Source: Ignavibacteria bacterium (lineage in GTDB: Bacteria > Bacteroidota > Ignavibacteria > Ignavibacteriales > Ignavibacteriaceae). From it: a stretch of DNA of 64,000 bases. Made by a program: the position numbers and the translations under genes. The stretch spans positions 1,178,001-1,242,000 of the forward strand of contig JAFLBV010000001.1 of NCBI GenBank assembly GCA_017302895.1, in the 5' to 3' direction. Position 1 is the stretch's first letter. Each line of letters opens with the position of its first letter. Below the pieces are notes generated by a model that worked only from the letters and a program-made list of their open reading frames with translations, was not told the origin of the DNA and did not search any database. Of this stretch, positions 52,467-60,316 are shown piece by piece.

Positions 52467-53431
52467 AATCTGCTTCTGTAACCAAACGACTGAACAAAAT
52501 TCTCTTCGATATTTATTTTTCGGGAGGAGACAAGGTATGCTCCAAAGACACCGAGACCTCCTTCTATATTGGAGAAAATGACCTCATCGAGCCTTACAGA
52601 AAAGTCATCGAGATATCCCTCGGTCGAGCCGTAATAATTCCCGAGATTTTTATCCATAACCAGCACTTCAAGAACGGCATCCTGAATTACATAGGAATAC
52701 TTGTCCTGATCACCTGCCGAAATCTCCGACATTATTTTGTTAATTGCAGCATACTCGTAGATTAAAATCTTGTCTCTTGTTACTCCCGGGTATAGAGGTT
52801 TTTGTGTACCTGACACATCGGCAAACTTGAGAGGTATCTCTTTTTTATATCCCTTCACCACACCGTTTTTATCAGTAGCGTAGTAGAGGACAAGCTTTGG
52901 AACATAAATATTATCCGGTGAACCCGACCACTGAATGGTAAGAGCTTTCTCCGATGGATTTTGGGTAATTGTGGAGATAAAATTCTTCGACAGCTTAAAA
53001 TCCAGATCACGGGGAACAGCACACTTCGATTTAAGAACCTTACCGTCGGGCATAACAGCAGTCAGAGTGAGGGTATCATTCACACGGGCTTTCATCTGGT
53101 TCAGGACATAAATTGGTGCGGGAGCCCCAAACTTTTGTCCGATTGCTGTGGAGGTCGAATCCTTAAAAGTGTAGGTGTTATCGTAGAATTTTGAATAGAT
53201 GGAAATGGTTGCACCCTGGATAAACGGAGAAACGGAATTTTCGTTGGGATTAAATCCCGGTACATCATAGGTTTTGGCGGCAATCGCGATCTGTTTGACA
53301 GAGTCACCTTTGATTACCAGATTGAGTATGTACTTTTCCTCGTAATTCTTTTTGGGATCGAAAGATGAATCACATCCCGTAAAGCAAAGAATTGCAGCCA
53401 GCAGAGTTAAACTAAAAGCGAGATTTTTCAT
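52463..53431 (-). CDS. DUF4249-type lipoprotein partner of a TonB-dependent receptor
   Basis: 322 aa with a lipobox (LAAILCFTGCDSS, Cys 20), so an outer-membrane or periplasmic lipoprotein. The beta-rich body (GATISIYSKFYDN, VNDTLTLTAVMPDGKVLKSK) fits the DUF4249 family, which is nearly always encoded next to a TonB-dependent receptor as here. Its ATG overlaps the receptor stop by 4 bp (ATGA). Probably a surface-exposed accessory of the receptor; ligand unknown. Confidence 0.8.
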   Translation of the reverse strand: MKNLAFSLTLLAAILCFTGCDSSFDPKKNYEEKYILNLVIKGDSVKQIAIAAKTYDVPGFNPNENSVSPFIQGATISIYSKFYDNTYTFKDSTSTAIGQKFGAPAPIYVLNQMKARVNDTLTLTAVMPDGKVLKSKCAVPRDLDFKLSKNFISTITQNPSEKALTIQWSGSPDNIYVPKLVLYYATDKNGVVKGYKKEIPLKFADVSGTQKPLYPGVTRDKILIYEYAAINKIMSEISAGDQDKYSYVIQDAVLEVLVMDKNLGNYYGSTEGYLDDFSVRLDEVIFSNIEGGLGVFGAYLVSSRKINIEENFVQSFGYRSRL

Positions 53432-55656
53432 ATTTGCACCTTCAGGGAAAGGGATGGAAGGAAGGGGAGCATATCAACCCGTTCACCCGTTTTGTCGTCA
53501 AAATAGAAGATATTTCTTCTGTCATAAACATTTATAATGCTGAAATCGAGTGTGCAAGCCATAAAATAAATAAAAAGTGTTTTTGAGACTCCGATATCCA
53601 TCCTGTGATAAACAGGGAATCGCTCGGAATTTACAAGACCGTAGAGGCTTTTAGGGTCATACTGCCCGAGAGCGAGCCACTGTGTCCAAAAATCATCTAT
53701 TCTGAACCGGTCGAGGTATCCTGCAAGTGGAGTGTAGGGTCTTCCTGTCGAGAAATTCCAGGTGAGGTAAATATTCCAGCCGTCTCCCGGATTAAATCCG
53801 AGAATGGAATTGAGGGAATGTCGTGTATCATACCTTGGTGAGTATCTGGCACCATCCTTGAATTTATAAGCCCATCCGAGTGAGTAACCGGCTTTGAAGT
53901 AAAACATATCTGACTGCATTATCAGGTCTGCTTCAAAACCGTACGACTCCCCGTTCAACTGAATCAGATCAGGGTCTCCTGCGGTAAATTTACGGTCATT
54001 AAAATCGGTCAGGTTCCTTATATCTTTGTAGTATCCTTCGAGTTCGAGAACAATACCGGGAAGTGGAGCGATTTTCACTCCTGCAATGTAATGATAAGCC
54101 TCAGGAGTCGTGAGATAATCGGGCACAACAATCCAGGGCTCAAAAATGGAAAGGAGGTCGTTTTCATCAACCAGAGTGGTTACTTCCTGTGAATATTTGC
54201 CAAAAGAGGCTTTTACAGTGAGCCAGTCAGTCAGTTTGTAAGTGGATTTAATTCTGGGTTCGATAAATCCCGCGCGGTTTTTTGTCAGGGTAGTCATCAG
54301 AATTCGTGCGCCGACATCAAGCCCAAAATTTTCAAATGTCAGGAATTTATATTTCAAATAGATATTCATCGAGACACCACTCGACTCGAGTTTGGTTCTT
54401 GAGCCGCGCAGGTTTTCCTGATCGAGAGTTGAATTGAACACCGTGGTGTGAAGTCCGACTCCGAGCTCATCTCTCGAATCGAAGATATAAGTAAAATTCC
54501 ATTTCGAAGAGAAATCTGTAACCGAATTTTTCCTGTCTTTCACATTACTAAGATTTGGAGTGACTGCTGCATCAAAAGATGAAAGGGAAAAAGTCATTTC
54601 GGAAAAAATCGGAGCAGCCCAAACCTGGTACCAGTTCAAACCGAAGACATTGTTTTTTAGGGAATAATCTTCTTTAACAGGGTTGTTGTTTTTAAGATCA
54701 TCCTGACTCCCAAAGAGATGGAAGACAAATTTTGAGTTTTCAAGTATTTCAGGATTGCTGTAGTTTACCTTGAAGGAATAATCGTAAAAATCGAAAGGGG
54801 AAGTTTTGTTGTTCAGGAATTTTTTCAGAGTTTCAGTAAAATAGCTTTTTCTTCCGGTCAAAATAAAACTTCCGCCCGGTATTGGTCCCTCCACGAAAGC
54901 TTTTCCTGAGAGGAGAGATGCATTCAGGCCGGCGCTGAAGTGGTTCTTGTTGCCGTCTTTTGTGATAATATCGAGCACCGACGAGAGTCTTCCCCCGTGT
55001 TCGGCAGAGAAGCCCCCTTTGTGAAATTCGAGTGCAGAAGCGATTTCGGGATCGACAACGGAAAAGATGCCAAGAGCGTGGAACGGATTGTAAATGGTGG
55101 CACCATTCAGGAGAACAATATTCTGTTCATTGTCACTTCCTCTTACGAAATAACGGGCCGAAACATCACCCGTTGTGCTGACTCCTGCAGTATACTGCAG
55201 AGTCCGGAGAATATCGGCTTCCACTCCCTTTGGAAGAAGTTTTATTTCCTGGGCGGTAATTTTCTCGAGCCCAAGATCAGTAGCATTGGCTTCGACAGTT
55301 TTTTCGCCGTAAATGGTAAGGGTTTGGGTTGTGTATGAGGATGGAACCAGCTTCACATCTATTTGTGTGATTTTACCGGCGGGCAAATCGACCGAAATTT
55401 CCTTTGTTTTGTATCCGACCATAGAATAGATAATGGTCTGCTTGCCATCGGGTACTGAAGTGATGATGTAATATCCCGAAGTGTTGGTAGTGGCACCTGT
55501 CGTTGTACCCTTGATTACCACATTGGCGTAGATCACTGCCTCACCGTTTGTGGAATCGGAGACAAATCCTCTTAGAGTGGCTTTGTATGGTTCGGGGTTT
55601 GCTTGTGAAAAAATAAGAAATGAAGAGAACAGAAACAGAACAGGAAAAAATTTCAA
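53428..55656 (-). CDS. TonB-dependent receptor with carboxypeptidase-like N-domain
   Basis: Outer-membrane receptor, 743 aa from the chosen start. The TTG at 55656 is preferred: AGAGGAG lies 7 nt upstream and it opens a signal peptide (KFFPVLFLFSSFLIFSQ). The longer frame also begins with TTG and has no such features. A CarboxypepD_reg-like domain (about 25-105; TLRGFVSDSTNGEAVIYANV) is followed by the plug (ISAQEI-like KITAQEIKLLPKGVEADILR, VRGSDNEQNIVLLNG, GGRLSSVLDI) and the barrel. The downstream DUF4249 lipoprotein overlaps by 4 bp. A perfect 10-bp hairpin lies 28 bp upstream of the start. Confidence 0.9.
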   Translation of the reverse strand: MKFFPVLFLFSSFLIFSQANPEPYKATLRGFVSDSTNGEAVIYANVVIKGTTTGATTNTSGYYIITSVPDGKQTIIYSMVGYKTKEISVDLPAGKITQIDVKLVPSSYTTQTLTIYGEKTVEANATDLGLEKITAQEIKLLPKGVEADILRTLQYTAGVSTTGDVSARYFVRGSDNEQNIVLLNGATIYNPFHALGIFSVVDPEIASALEFHKGGFSAEHGGRLSSVLDIITKDGNKNHFSAGLNASLLSGKAFVEGPIPGGSFILTGRKSYFTETLKKFLNNKTSPFDFYDYSFKVNYSNPEILENSKFVFHLFGSQDDLKNNNPVKEDYSLKNNVFGLNWYQVWAAPIFSEMTFSLSSFDAAVTPNLSNVKDRKNSVTDFSSKWNFTYIFDSRDELGVGLHTTVFNSTLDQENLRGSRTKLESSGVSMNIYLKYKFLTFENFGLDVGARILMTTLTKNRAGFIEPRIKSTYKLTDWLTVKASFGKYSQEVTTLVDENDLLSIFEPWIVVPDYLTTPEAYHYIAGVKIAPLPGIVLELEGYYKDIRNLTDFNDRKFTAGDPDLIQLNGESYGFEADLIMQSDMFYFKAGYSLGWAYKFKDGARYSPRYDTRHSLNSILGFNPGDGWNIYLTWNFSTGRPYTPLAGYLDRFRIDDFWTQWLALGQYDPKSLYGLVNSERFPVYHRMDIGVSKTLFIYFMACTLDFSIINVYDRRNIFYFDDKTGERVDMLPFLPSLSLKVQI

Positions 55657-55684
55657 ACGGAAAACTCCTCTGTGAGAAACGGTA

Positions 55685-55716
55685 AACCGGTTGCGCTCTT
55701 TGGAAGGCAACCGGTT
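55685..55716 (-). promoter_or_regulatory. hairpin in the 5' leader of the TonB receptor gene
   Basis: AACCGGTTGC (55685-55694) and GCAACCGGTT (55707-55716) form a perfect 10-bp stem with a 12-nt loop, ending about 28 bp before the TTG start. Each arm contains the palindrome AACCGGTT, so it could be an operator pair or an mRNA structure. No known riboswitch consensus was recognised. Confidence 0.5.
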
Positions 55717-55785
55717 ATTCAATAAAAAGACAAATTATTTCTCTAATATTAAGGAATTGGCAGATATTTTTTTGTAGAAATAATA

Positions 55786-56103
55786 TTATCCTTTAATCAT
55801 AATGAGCATCATTTTGGTTTTTTCGAGAGCGATTAACCCGTGAGGTACATTTGCAGGGAGTTTTATGATCGATCCTGTTTCGACAACGAAGGGTTCACCA
55901 CCAATTTTGATTTCCATTTTCCCTTCGACTACATTAACAAGAGCATCAAATGGGGAAGTGTGCTCGGTCAGATTTTCATCTTTGTCGAAAGCGAACAGGG
56001 TGACATTTCCCGATGTGTTTTTTAACAGTTGTCTGCTTACAATCGATTTTTCTGAATAATTGATTAATTCGGAAAGATTTCCATTTATATCTATATTTAA
56101 CAT
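55786..56103 (-). CDS. Small cupin-domain protein
   Basis: Start ATG 56103 has TTTGAGG 7 nt upstream. 105 aa: a single cupin with LTEHTSPFDALVNVVEGKMEIKIGG (motif 1, one His) and LPANVPHGLIAL (motif 2, one His). A metal-binding sensor or small-molecule-binding role is possible. Last gene of the leftward nos gene train. Similar cupins accompany NO/nitrosative-stress genes in some Bacteroidota, but the role is unproven. Confidence 0.82.
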   Translation of the reverse strand: MLNIDINGNLSELINYSEKSIVSRQLLKNTSGNVTLFAFDKDENLTEHTSPFDALVNVVEGKMEIKIGGEPFVVETGSIIKLPANVPHGLIALEKTKMMLIMIKG

Positions 56104-56165
56104 TTTATGCCTCAAATTACTGGATTATTGGATTACTGCATTATTGCATTATTGGATTACTGCAT
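56104..56165 (-). repeat. ATTATTGGATTACTGC-type simple repeat before the cupin gene
   Basis: The 62-bp gap consists almost wholly of 8-bp steps GGATTATT/GCATTATT/GGATTACT. On the minus strand it ends in CCAGTAATTTGAGG, which carries the cupin Shine-Dalgarno. A closely similar module precedes the DUF2249 gene. Confidence 0.75.
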
Positions 56166-56474
56166 TCACTCAAACATCATGTCGAGTTTGTTTTTTGCCT
56201 CCGGTGACATCTTTTCGGGATTCCATTGTGGCTCCCAGACAAGATCGATAAATATTCTGTATTCGGGGAAACCTGTTTGGAGATTTCTCTCGACCCACTG
56301 AAGAATACTGTCGTGCATGGGGCAGCCGGGAGTGGTGAGGGTCATTCTGACAAGGATTACATCTTCCCTGATGATCACATCGTAGATCAGACCCAGTTCA
56401 ACTATGTTCAAGTTGAGTTCAGGGTCAATTACATTTTCCAAAGATTTTAGAACGGCTTCATTGGATGGTATCAA
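56166..56474 (-). CDS. DUF59/MIP18-type metal-sulfur cluster assembly protein
   Basis: 102 aa: VLKSLENVIDPELNLNIVELGLIYDV is the DUF59 signature, and TTPGCPMHDSI carries the single conserved Cys as in SufT/PaaD. It probably helps load Fe-S clusters or metals. The start is a TTG at 56474 with AAAGGTGATG just upstream, overlapping nothing; 4 bp after the 12-TM protein gene. No ATG is available near the N-terminal motif. Confidence 0.88.
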   Translation of the reverse strand: MIPSNEAVLKSLENVIDPELNLNIVELGLIYDVIIREDVILVRMTLTTPGCPMHDSILQWVERNLQTGFPEYRIFIDLVWEPQWNPEKMSPEAKNKLDMMFE

Positions 56475-56478
56475 GTCA

Positions 56479-57744
56479 TCACCTTTTATAGATTGAAAGA
56501 ATATTGTATGAAAAAAGGATAATCCCCGTGAAGTAGAAGGAAAATCCCGCCAAAATCAAGGATGGTAAGTTAATCAGAATTGCGATGACAATCAGAAGAA
56601 TCGAAAAATTTGTGATGTAGTACTGCGTTTTTGAGAGATTCCTGTTATAAAGGTCTTTCAGCAAAGGGACATCCTTCAAACCGACTTGAGAACTGTAATA
56701 GTGGAACCAGATCAGGAACGGGATAATTTTGTACATCTGTCCAAGAATCAGTTGAGTGATGAAACCGAAAATCAGAATAAAACCATAAAGAACGGGAAAA
56801 TTCAACTTCTGAACACTATCGTAATGTCCGAAAAAGAATGTCGCACTAAGCAGAACAGCAACAAGCAGGGCTGAATAGGCAAACATAGAAAATTTTATCC
56901 CGAGGTCGAGATTCTTCTTCATCCGCTTTTTGATTATCAAAATAATCTGAACAAAGAAAAGAATGAATCCCGCAGCAAGGAAGGGGACAAACACATAGTC
57001 ACCCGCACTTCCGAAACCTGCAATTCTAAAAAGTGAAAAACCAAGAACGCCCGAATTGACGAGGATAAAAACTCCCCATGCCGGTTTTACAGAAAAGCCG
57101 TGGGACAGTGTAAACATAGGAATGAGTTTCAATGAGACACCGGCTATTACCATCCCAATCCACCCTGCTATTCCGATATGGGCATGAACGGTAAGGAGAC
57201 TCAGATGATCACCCGGAATGAAGGGGATACCTAGATTGATGGCGAGAAGCAGGCCAAGCACCACCACGAGGAACAGATGGATATTTGATGCCATCAGAAA
57301 AAGTCCGGTAAGGTTGTTTTTCTTTCGCTTGCTAAGGGTGACTGCCATGTTAATGAGAAAAAGAACCACCGATATCACAATCAGTGATCCTCCCGATATC
57401 ATCAGGGCACCGAATGAAAACACCCAAAATGAATAAACGAGCAAAATCATCCCCGATATATGGAAAGCATACTGCGCGAAAGCAAGTTTTTCCGAAAAGA
57501 GTTTCACCTTTAGAATTATGGAAATCAACTGGAATATTGCACCAAAAATAGTCAGGGCTATCCAGCCAAGAACGGTCATGTGAGTGATCGCAAGCAATTT
57601 TGGAGAGAAATGGTGTCCTGTGATCTCATCATAACTCAAAAGCAGCATAATACAAACCGCTATAAGAGAGACAATCGCTGAAATAAAATAAGTCGAAACA
57701 AGCCTGAACGAGGGTGAAAGTTTTGTTGCGAATCCCGGAACCAT
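56479..57744 (-). CDS. 12-TM membrane protein with haem-copper-oxidase-like His motifs (NnrS/CcoN-like)
   Basis: 421 aa, about 12 TM helices. Conserved His occur as in haem-binding helices: LAITHMTVLGWIALTIFGAIFQL (helix 2), FHISGMI (helix 3), LTVHAHIGIAGWIGMVIAGVSLKL (helix 6) and FLIWFHYYSS (after helix 10). The layout resembles stripped-down haem-copper oxidase subunit I or NnrS proteins, but the full HisHis/CuB set was not seen. In this context (nos cluster, Rrf2, DUF2249) a role in NO handling or electron transfer is likely but inferred. One bp separates it from the DUF2249 gene. Confidence 0.65.
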   Translation of the reverse strand: MVPGFATKLSPSFRLVSTYFISAIVSLIAVCIMLLLSYDEITGHHFSPKLLAITHMTVLGWIALTIFGAIFQLISIILKVKLFSEKLAFAQYAFHISGMILLVYSFWVFSFGALMISGGSLIVISVVLFLINMAVTLSKRKKNNLTGLFLMASNIHLFLVVVLGLLLAINLGIPFIPGDHLSLLTVHAHIGIAGWIGMVIAGVSLKLIPMFTLSHGFSVKPAWGVFILVNSGVLGFSLFRIAGFGSAGDYVFVPFLAAGFILFFVQIILIIKKRMKKNLDLGIKFSMFAYSALLVAVLLSATFFFGHYDSVQKLNFPVLYGFILIFGFITQLILGQMYKIIPFLIWFHYYSSQVGLKDVPLLKDLYNRNLSKTQYYITNFSILLIVIAILINLPSLILAGFSFYFTGIILFSYNILSIYKR

Positions 57745-57745
57745 G

Positions 57746-58294
57746 CTAATCTTTCTTTGAGATAACTACTTTGTAATAATTGTCATTTATTTTAGTCGTA
57801 ATAGCCTGAAAACCGATCTCATCAAGTTTCTCATAAAGCATCATTGGTTCTCTGTGGTGGTGAACGAGAAGGATTGTTTTTTCGTCAAGTTCTCTTACTT
57901 TGCCGAGTATTTTAATCATTGGCTCAGGGGGCTCAAGGTCTCTTACATCCATCTCGATCACATCGGGTCGCTCTGGTTCTTTTGATGTTGTTTTGTGCTC
58001 ATCTTGCGATGCACTTAGCGTATCGCCAGACCTGAAAAAATAGATGTTGAAGACGGAATCAACAACTTCGGTATGGTGGTCGTAACCCCTTTTTGCAAGT
58101 ACTGTGTACAAAGGCATTGGTTCAAAGGAATTGACGAGGTGAAAGACTTCTCCTTCTTTCAAAATGGAAATATGGTCCATTATCAGATGAAAAGGATCAA
58201 CCCCACCTGCGAGAGTCTCTCTTACATCCAGTTTAAGCTTCGGAGAATTTGCGATAAATTCCACTAAATTCCCATTTATTTCATTTCCTGACAT
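57746..58294 (-). CDS. Protein with two DUF2249 domains
   Basis: Start ATG 58294 has GAGG 6 nt upstream; a TTG four codons before is unlikely. 182 aa with two similar TusA-like halves: KLDVRETLAGGVDPFHLIMD / PMPLYTVLAKRG (about 20-100) and IEMDVRDLEPPEPMIKILG / REPMMLYEKLDEIG (about 113-180). DUF2249 proteins occur with NO/O2-responsive genes and hemerythrins; their chemistry is not established. No Cys at the TusA active-site position. Confidence 0.85.
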   Translation of the reverse strand: MSGNEINGNLVEFIANSPKLKLDVRETLAGGVDPFHLIMDHISILKEGEVFHLVNSFEPMPLYTVLAKRGYDHHTEVVDSVFNIYFFRSGDTLSASQDEHKTTSKEPERPDVIEMDVRDLEPPEPMIKILGKVRELDEKTILLVHHHREPMMLYEKLDEIGFQAITTKINDNYYKVVISKKD

Positions 58295-58306
58295 TCTAAA
58301 CCTCAA

Positions 58307-58350
58307 AATTATTGGATTATTGGATTACTACATTATTGGATTATTGGATT
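58307..58350 (-). repeat. CCAATAAT-type simple repeat between and into neighbouring genes
   Basis: On the minus strand CCAATAATCCAATAATG, TAGTAATCCAATAATCCAATAATTTTGAGG run from the last six codons of the Rrf2 gene (SNNPIM) into the leader of the DUF2249 gene. It is nearly the same as the module at 56104-56165 and also supplies the GAGG ribosome-binding site. Confidence 0.75.
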
Positions 58351-58807
58351 TCCTGACCATCGCAAGCTTAATTTCGTCATCAAAGATATTTTTGATTTTT
58401 GTGATCGATTTTTCCTTCACCTCCTCAAGGTTGGTGTTCGAGAAAAGTTCATAAGCTGTCGCCCGAAGGTTGCTCCACTGGTGATGAACAGGACAGGGGT
58501 CATCCGGATTGCATTTATTGAATCCGAGGACACACATGTTGAAAACCTCGAGTCCGTCGAGGGCATTGATGATATCGATCATTTTGATCTGTGAAGCGGG
58601 AAGGGCAAGATTGAAGCCACCTCCATTTCCCCTTTTTGAATCAATCAGCTCCGATGTGGTAAGCTGTTGTAAGATTTTTCCCGTGAAATCTTTAGGGATG
58701 TTCAGGATACCCGAAATTTCTCCTGCAGATATTGTCGTTCCCGAGGGAAGCGTAGAGAGAAGCAGAACGGTCTGAAGTCCGTATTCACATTTCTTTGAGA
58801 AAATCAT
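58328..58807 (-). CDS. Rrf2-family regulator with three-Cys cluster site (NsrR/IscR-like)
   Basis: 159 aa. The winged helix (about 1-65; IFSKKCEYGLQTVLLLS, ISAGEISGILNIPKDFTGKIL, LIDSKRGNGGGFNLA) is followed by Cys 92, 99 and 105 (NMCVLGFNKCNPDDPCPVHHQW), spaced as in Fe-S-binding NsrR and IscR. In a nos gene train an NO-sensing role like NsrR is likely. Its last six residues come from an intergenic repeat and are probably dispensable. 7 bp after nosY. Confidence 0.88.
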   Translation of the reverse strand: MIFSKKCEYGLQTVLLLSTLPSGTTISAGEISGILNIPKDFTGKILQQLTTSELIDSKRGNGGGFNLALPASQIKMIDIINALDGLEVFNMCVLGFNKCNPDDPCPVHHQWSNLRATAYELFSNTNLEEVKEKSITKIKNIFDDEIKLAMVRKSNNPIM

Positions 58808-58814
58808 ATTGGTC

Positions 58815-59606
58815 CTAAAAATCCTTCCTGTTGAATTTCAGAAGTGCGGCTGAAAGAGGCAACACAGTCCACAAACAGAGAGCAAAGGCAGAGATGATGG
58901 TTCCTGTTGCCGACTGGAAATACTCCTGAAAAATTGCACCTGTGTAGCCCATGAGTGCAGCAGAATCGAGGTGAATCAGGCAGAAAATTCTTGCGAGATC
59001 AATCGGGTTGAAAGAACTGATTATCAGCAGAGGGAGTTCGAGAGGCCAGTCGGCAAAGTAGATCGAGATTGCAAGAATGATCCCGTCATAGAGAAGGGCA
59101 AGCAAAAACCAGAGGGAAAGAGAGAGTCCAAAACCCTTTGCCTTGTCGTCCTGAAAAATTGCGATTAAGAAAGCTATCGCAAGAAAAATGAATGTGATAA
59201 ATGCTCCCGTAACAAGAAGTGAACCGAGTGGTGCCGCCAATGCCATCGTAATATCAGAAAACAGGAGAAATGGAATCAGTATTCCGAGAAACTGAGCCAG
59301 AACAAGTGGAATGGAAACACCGAACCATATTCCTGTCACGAGGTTGATCCTGCGAACGGGTTGTGTAAGCATAAAGAGAATATATCCCTTGCTGTTGTAG
59401 TAGAAAGTGGTGCCATGCAGGAGTGTAAGCAAGGGAACAAACGAAACATTAATGCTCAGGATATTGGCTATTACTCCGGACGGTTCACTTGTGAAGTGAA
59501 AAATCAAAGATGTGAAAAGGAGGAAAAAGAGGAAATAGAAAATCACCAGTCTCGATCTGAGTACATCTCTTATCTGATATTTAAAAATCTTAATCATATC
59601 GTGCAT
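58815..59606 (-). CDS. nosY: NosY-like ABC transporter permease
   Basis: 263 aa with six TM helices (LVIFYFLFFLLFTSLIF, LLVTGAFITFIFLAIAFLI, TGTIISAFALCLWTVLPLSA). Together with NosF it forms the ABC transporter that, with NosD, supplies sulfur for the CuZ centre of NosZ. ATG 59606 overlaps nosF by 13 bp; a second ATG at 59597 would give the ATGA overlap and is equally possible. Confidence 0.9.
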   Translation of the reverse strand: MHDMIKIFKYQIRDVLRSRLVIFYFLFFLLFTSLIFHFTSEPSGVIANILSINVSFVPLLTLLHGTTFYYNSKGYILFMLTQPVRRINLVTGIWFGVSIPLVLAQFLGILIPFLLFSDITMALAAPLGSLLVTGAFITFIFLAIAFLIAIFQDDKAKGFGLSLSLWFLLALLYDGIILAISIYFADWPLELPLLIISSFNPIDLARIFCLIHLDSAALMGYTGAIFQEYFQSATGTIISAFALCLWTVLPLSAALLKFNRKDF

Positions 59607-60316
59607 GGTACAAATCCCTTTGTCATGATACTTGCCACGGCTCTCTCAAGGCTGGGTGTATCGTTCAAAATTTTCAGATTGTCGATGCTGCCGCTGTACC
59701 TGACCTTCCCCTCGAGAAGAAAAATTACCTGATCTGCCAGTTCATCCACCTCGGGCATAATGTGTGAAGTGAGTATTACAGTTGTTCCTGACCGGTGAAC
59801 CTGCCGGATTTTATCTTTCAGTATACCTGATGCTACCGGATCAAGGGATGAAGTAGGTTCGTCGAGAATCAACAGTTCCGGTTTGAACATGAATGCAATG
59901 GCTGCGGAAAGTTTCTGAAGCGTACCACCTGAAAGCTGCTTTATCTGTTTGTTTTGATGCTCTTCCAGTCCGAACTTTTCGTAGAGTTCAAGGTCGTAAT
60001 CTTCAATATCGCTTCTAAGATCTTTCAACAGTCTGATTGACTCTTTTACCATAAGATTTGCAGGAAAACCGTGATTCTGCGGAAGATAACCGATCTTTTT
60101 TCTGTAGTCTGTGTTGTTCTTAACAGAGGTGCCCTCAAAAAGAATGGAACCACCATTCGGGATGACAAGTCCGAGAATCGATTTCAGAAGGGTGGTTTTC
60201 CCCGAACCGTTTGGACCAACAATGGCAGTTACACTTCTTTTTTCGATCTCGAGTGTGACATCGGAAAGAGCGGTCTGCTTTTTGTAAAACTTTGAAAGTC
60301 CAATGGTTTTTATCAT
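59594..60316 (-). CDS. nosF: NosF-like ABC transporter ATPase
   Basis: 240 aa. Walker A VGPNGSGKTTLLKSI (near 34), Q-loop YLPQNHGFP, signature LSGGTLQKLS, Walker B LLILDEPTSSLDP and switch His in ILTSHIM. ATP hydrolysis drives the NosDFY complex. It overlaps nosD (4 bp, ATGA) and nosY. Confidence 0.95.
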   Translation of the reverse strand: MIKTIGLSKFYKKQTALSDVTLEIEKRSVTAIVGPNGSGKTTLLKSILGLVIPNGGSILFEGTSVKNNTDYRKKIGYLPQNHGFPANLMVKESIRLLKDLRSDIEDYDLELYEKFGLEEHQNKQIKQLSGGTLQKLSAAIAFMFKPELLILDEPTSSLDPVASGILKDKIRQVHRSGTTVILTSHIMPEVDELADQVIFLLEGKVRYSGSIDNLKILNDTPSLERAVASIMTKGFVPCTI

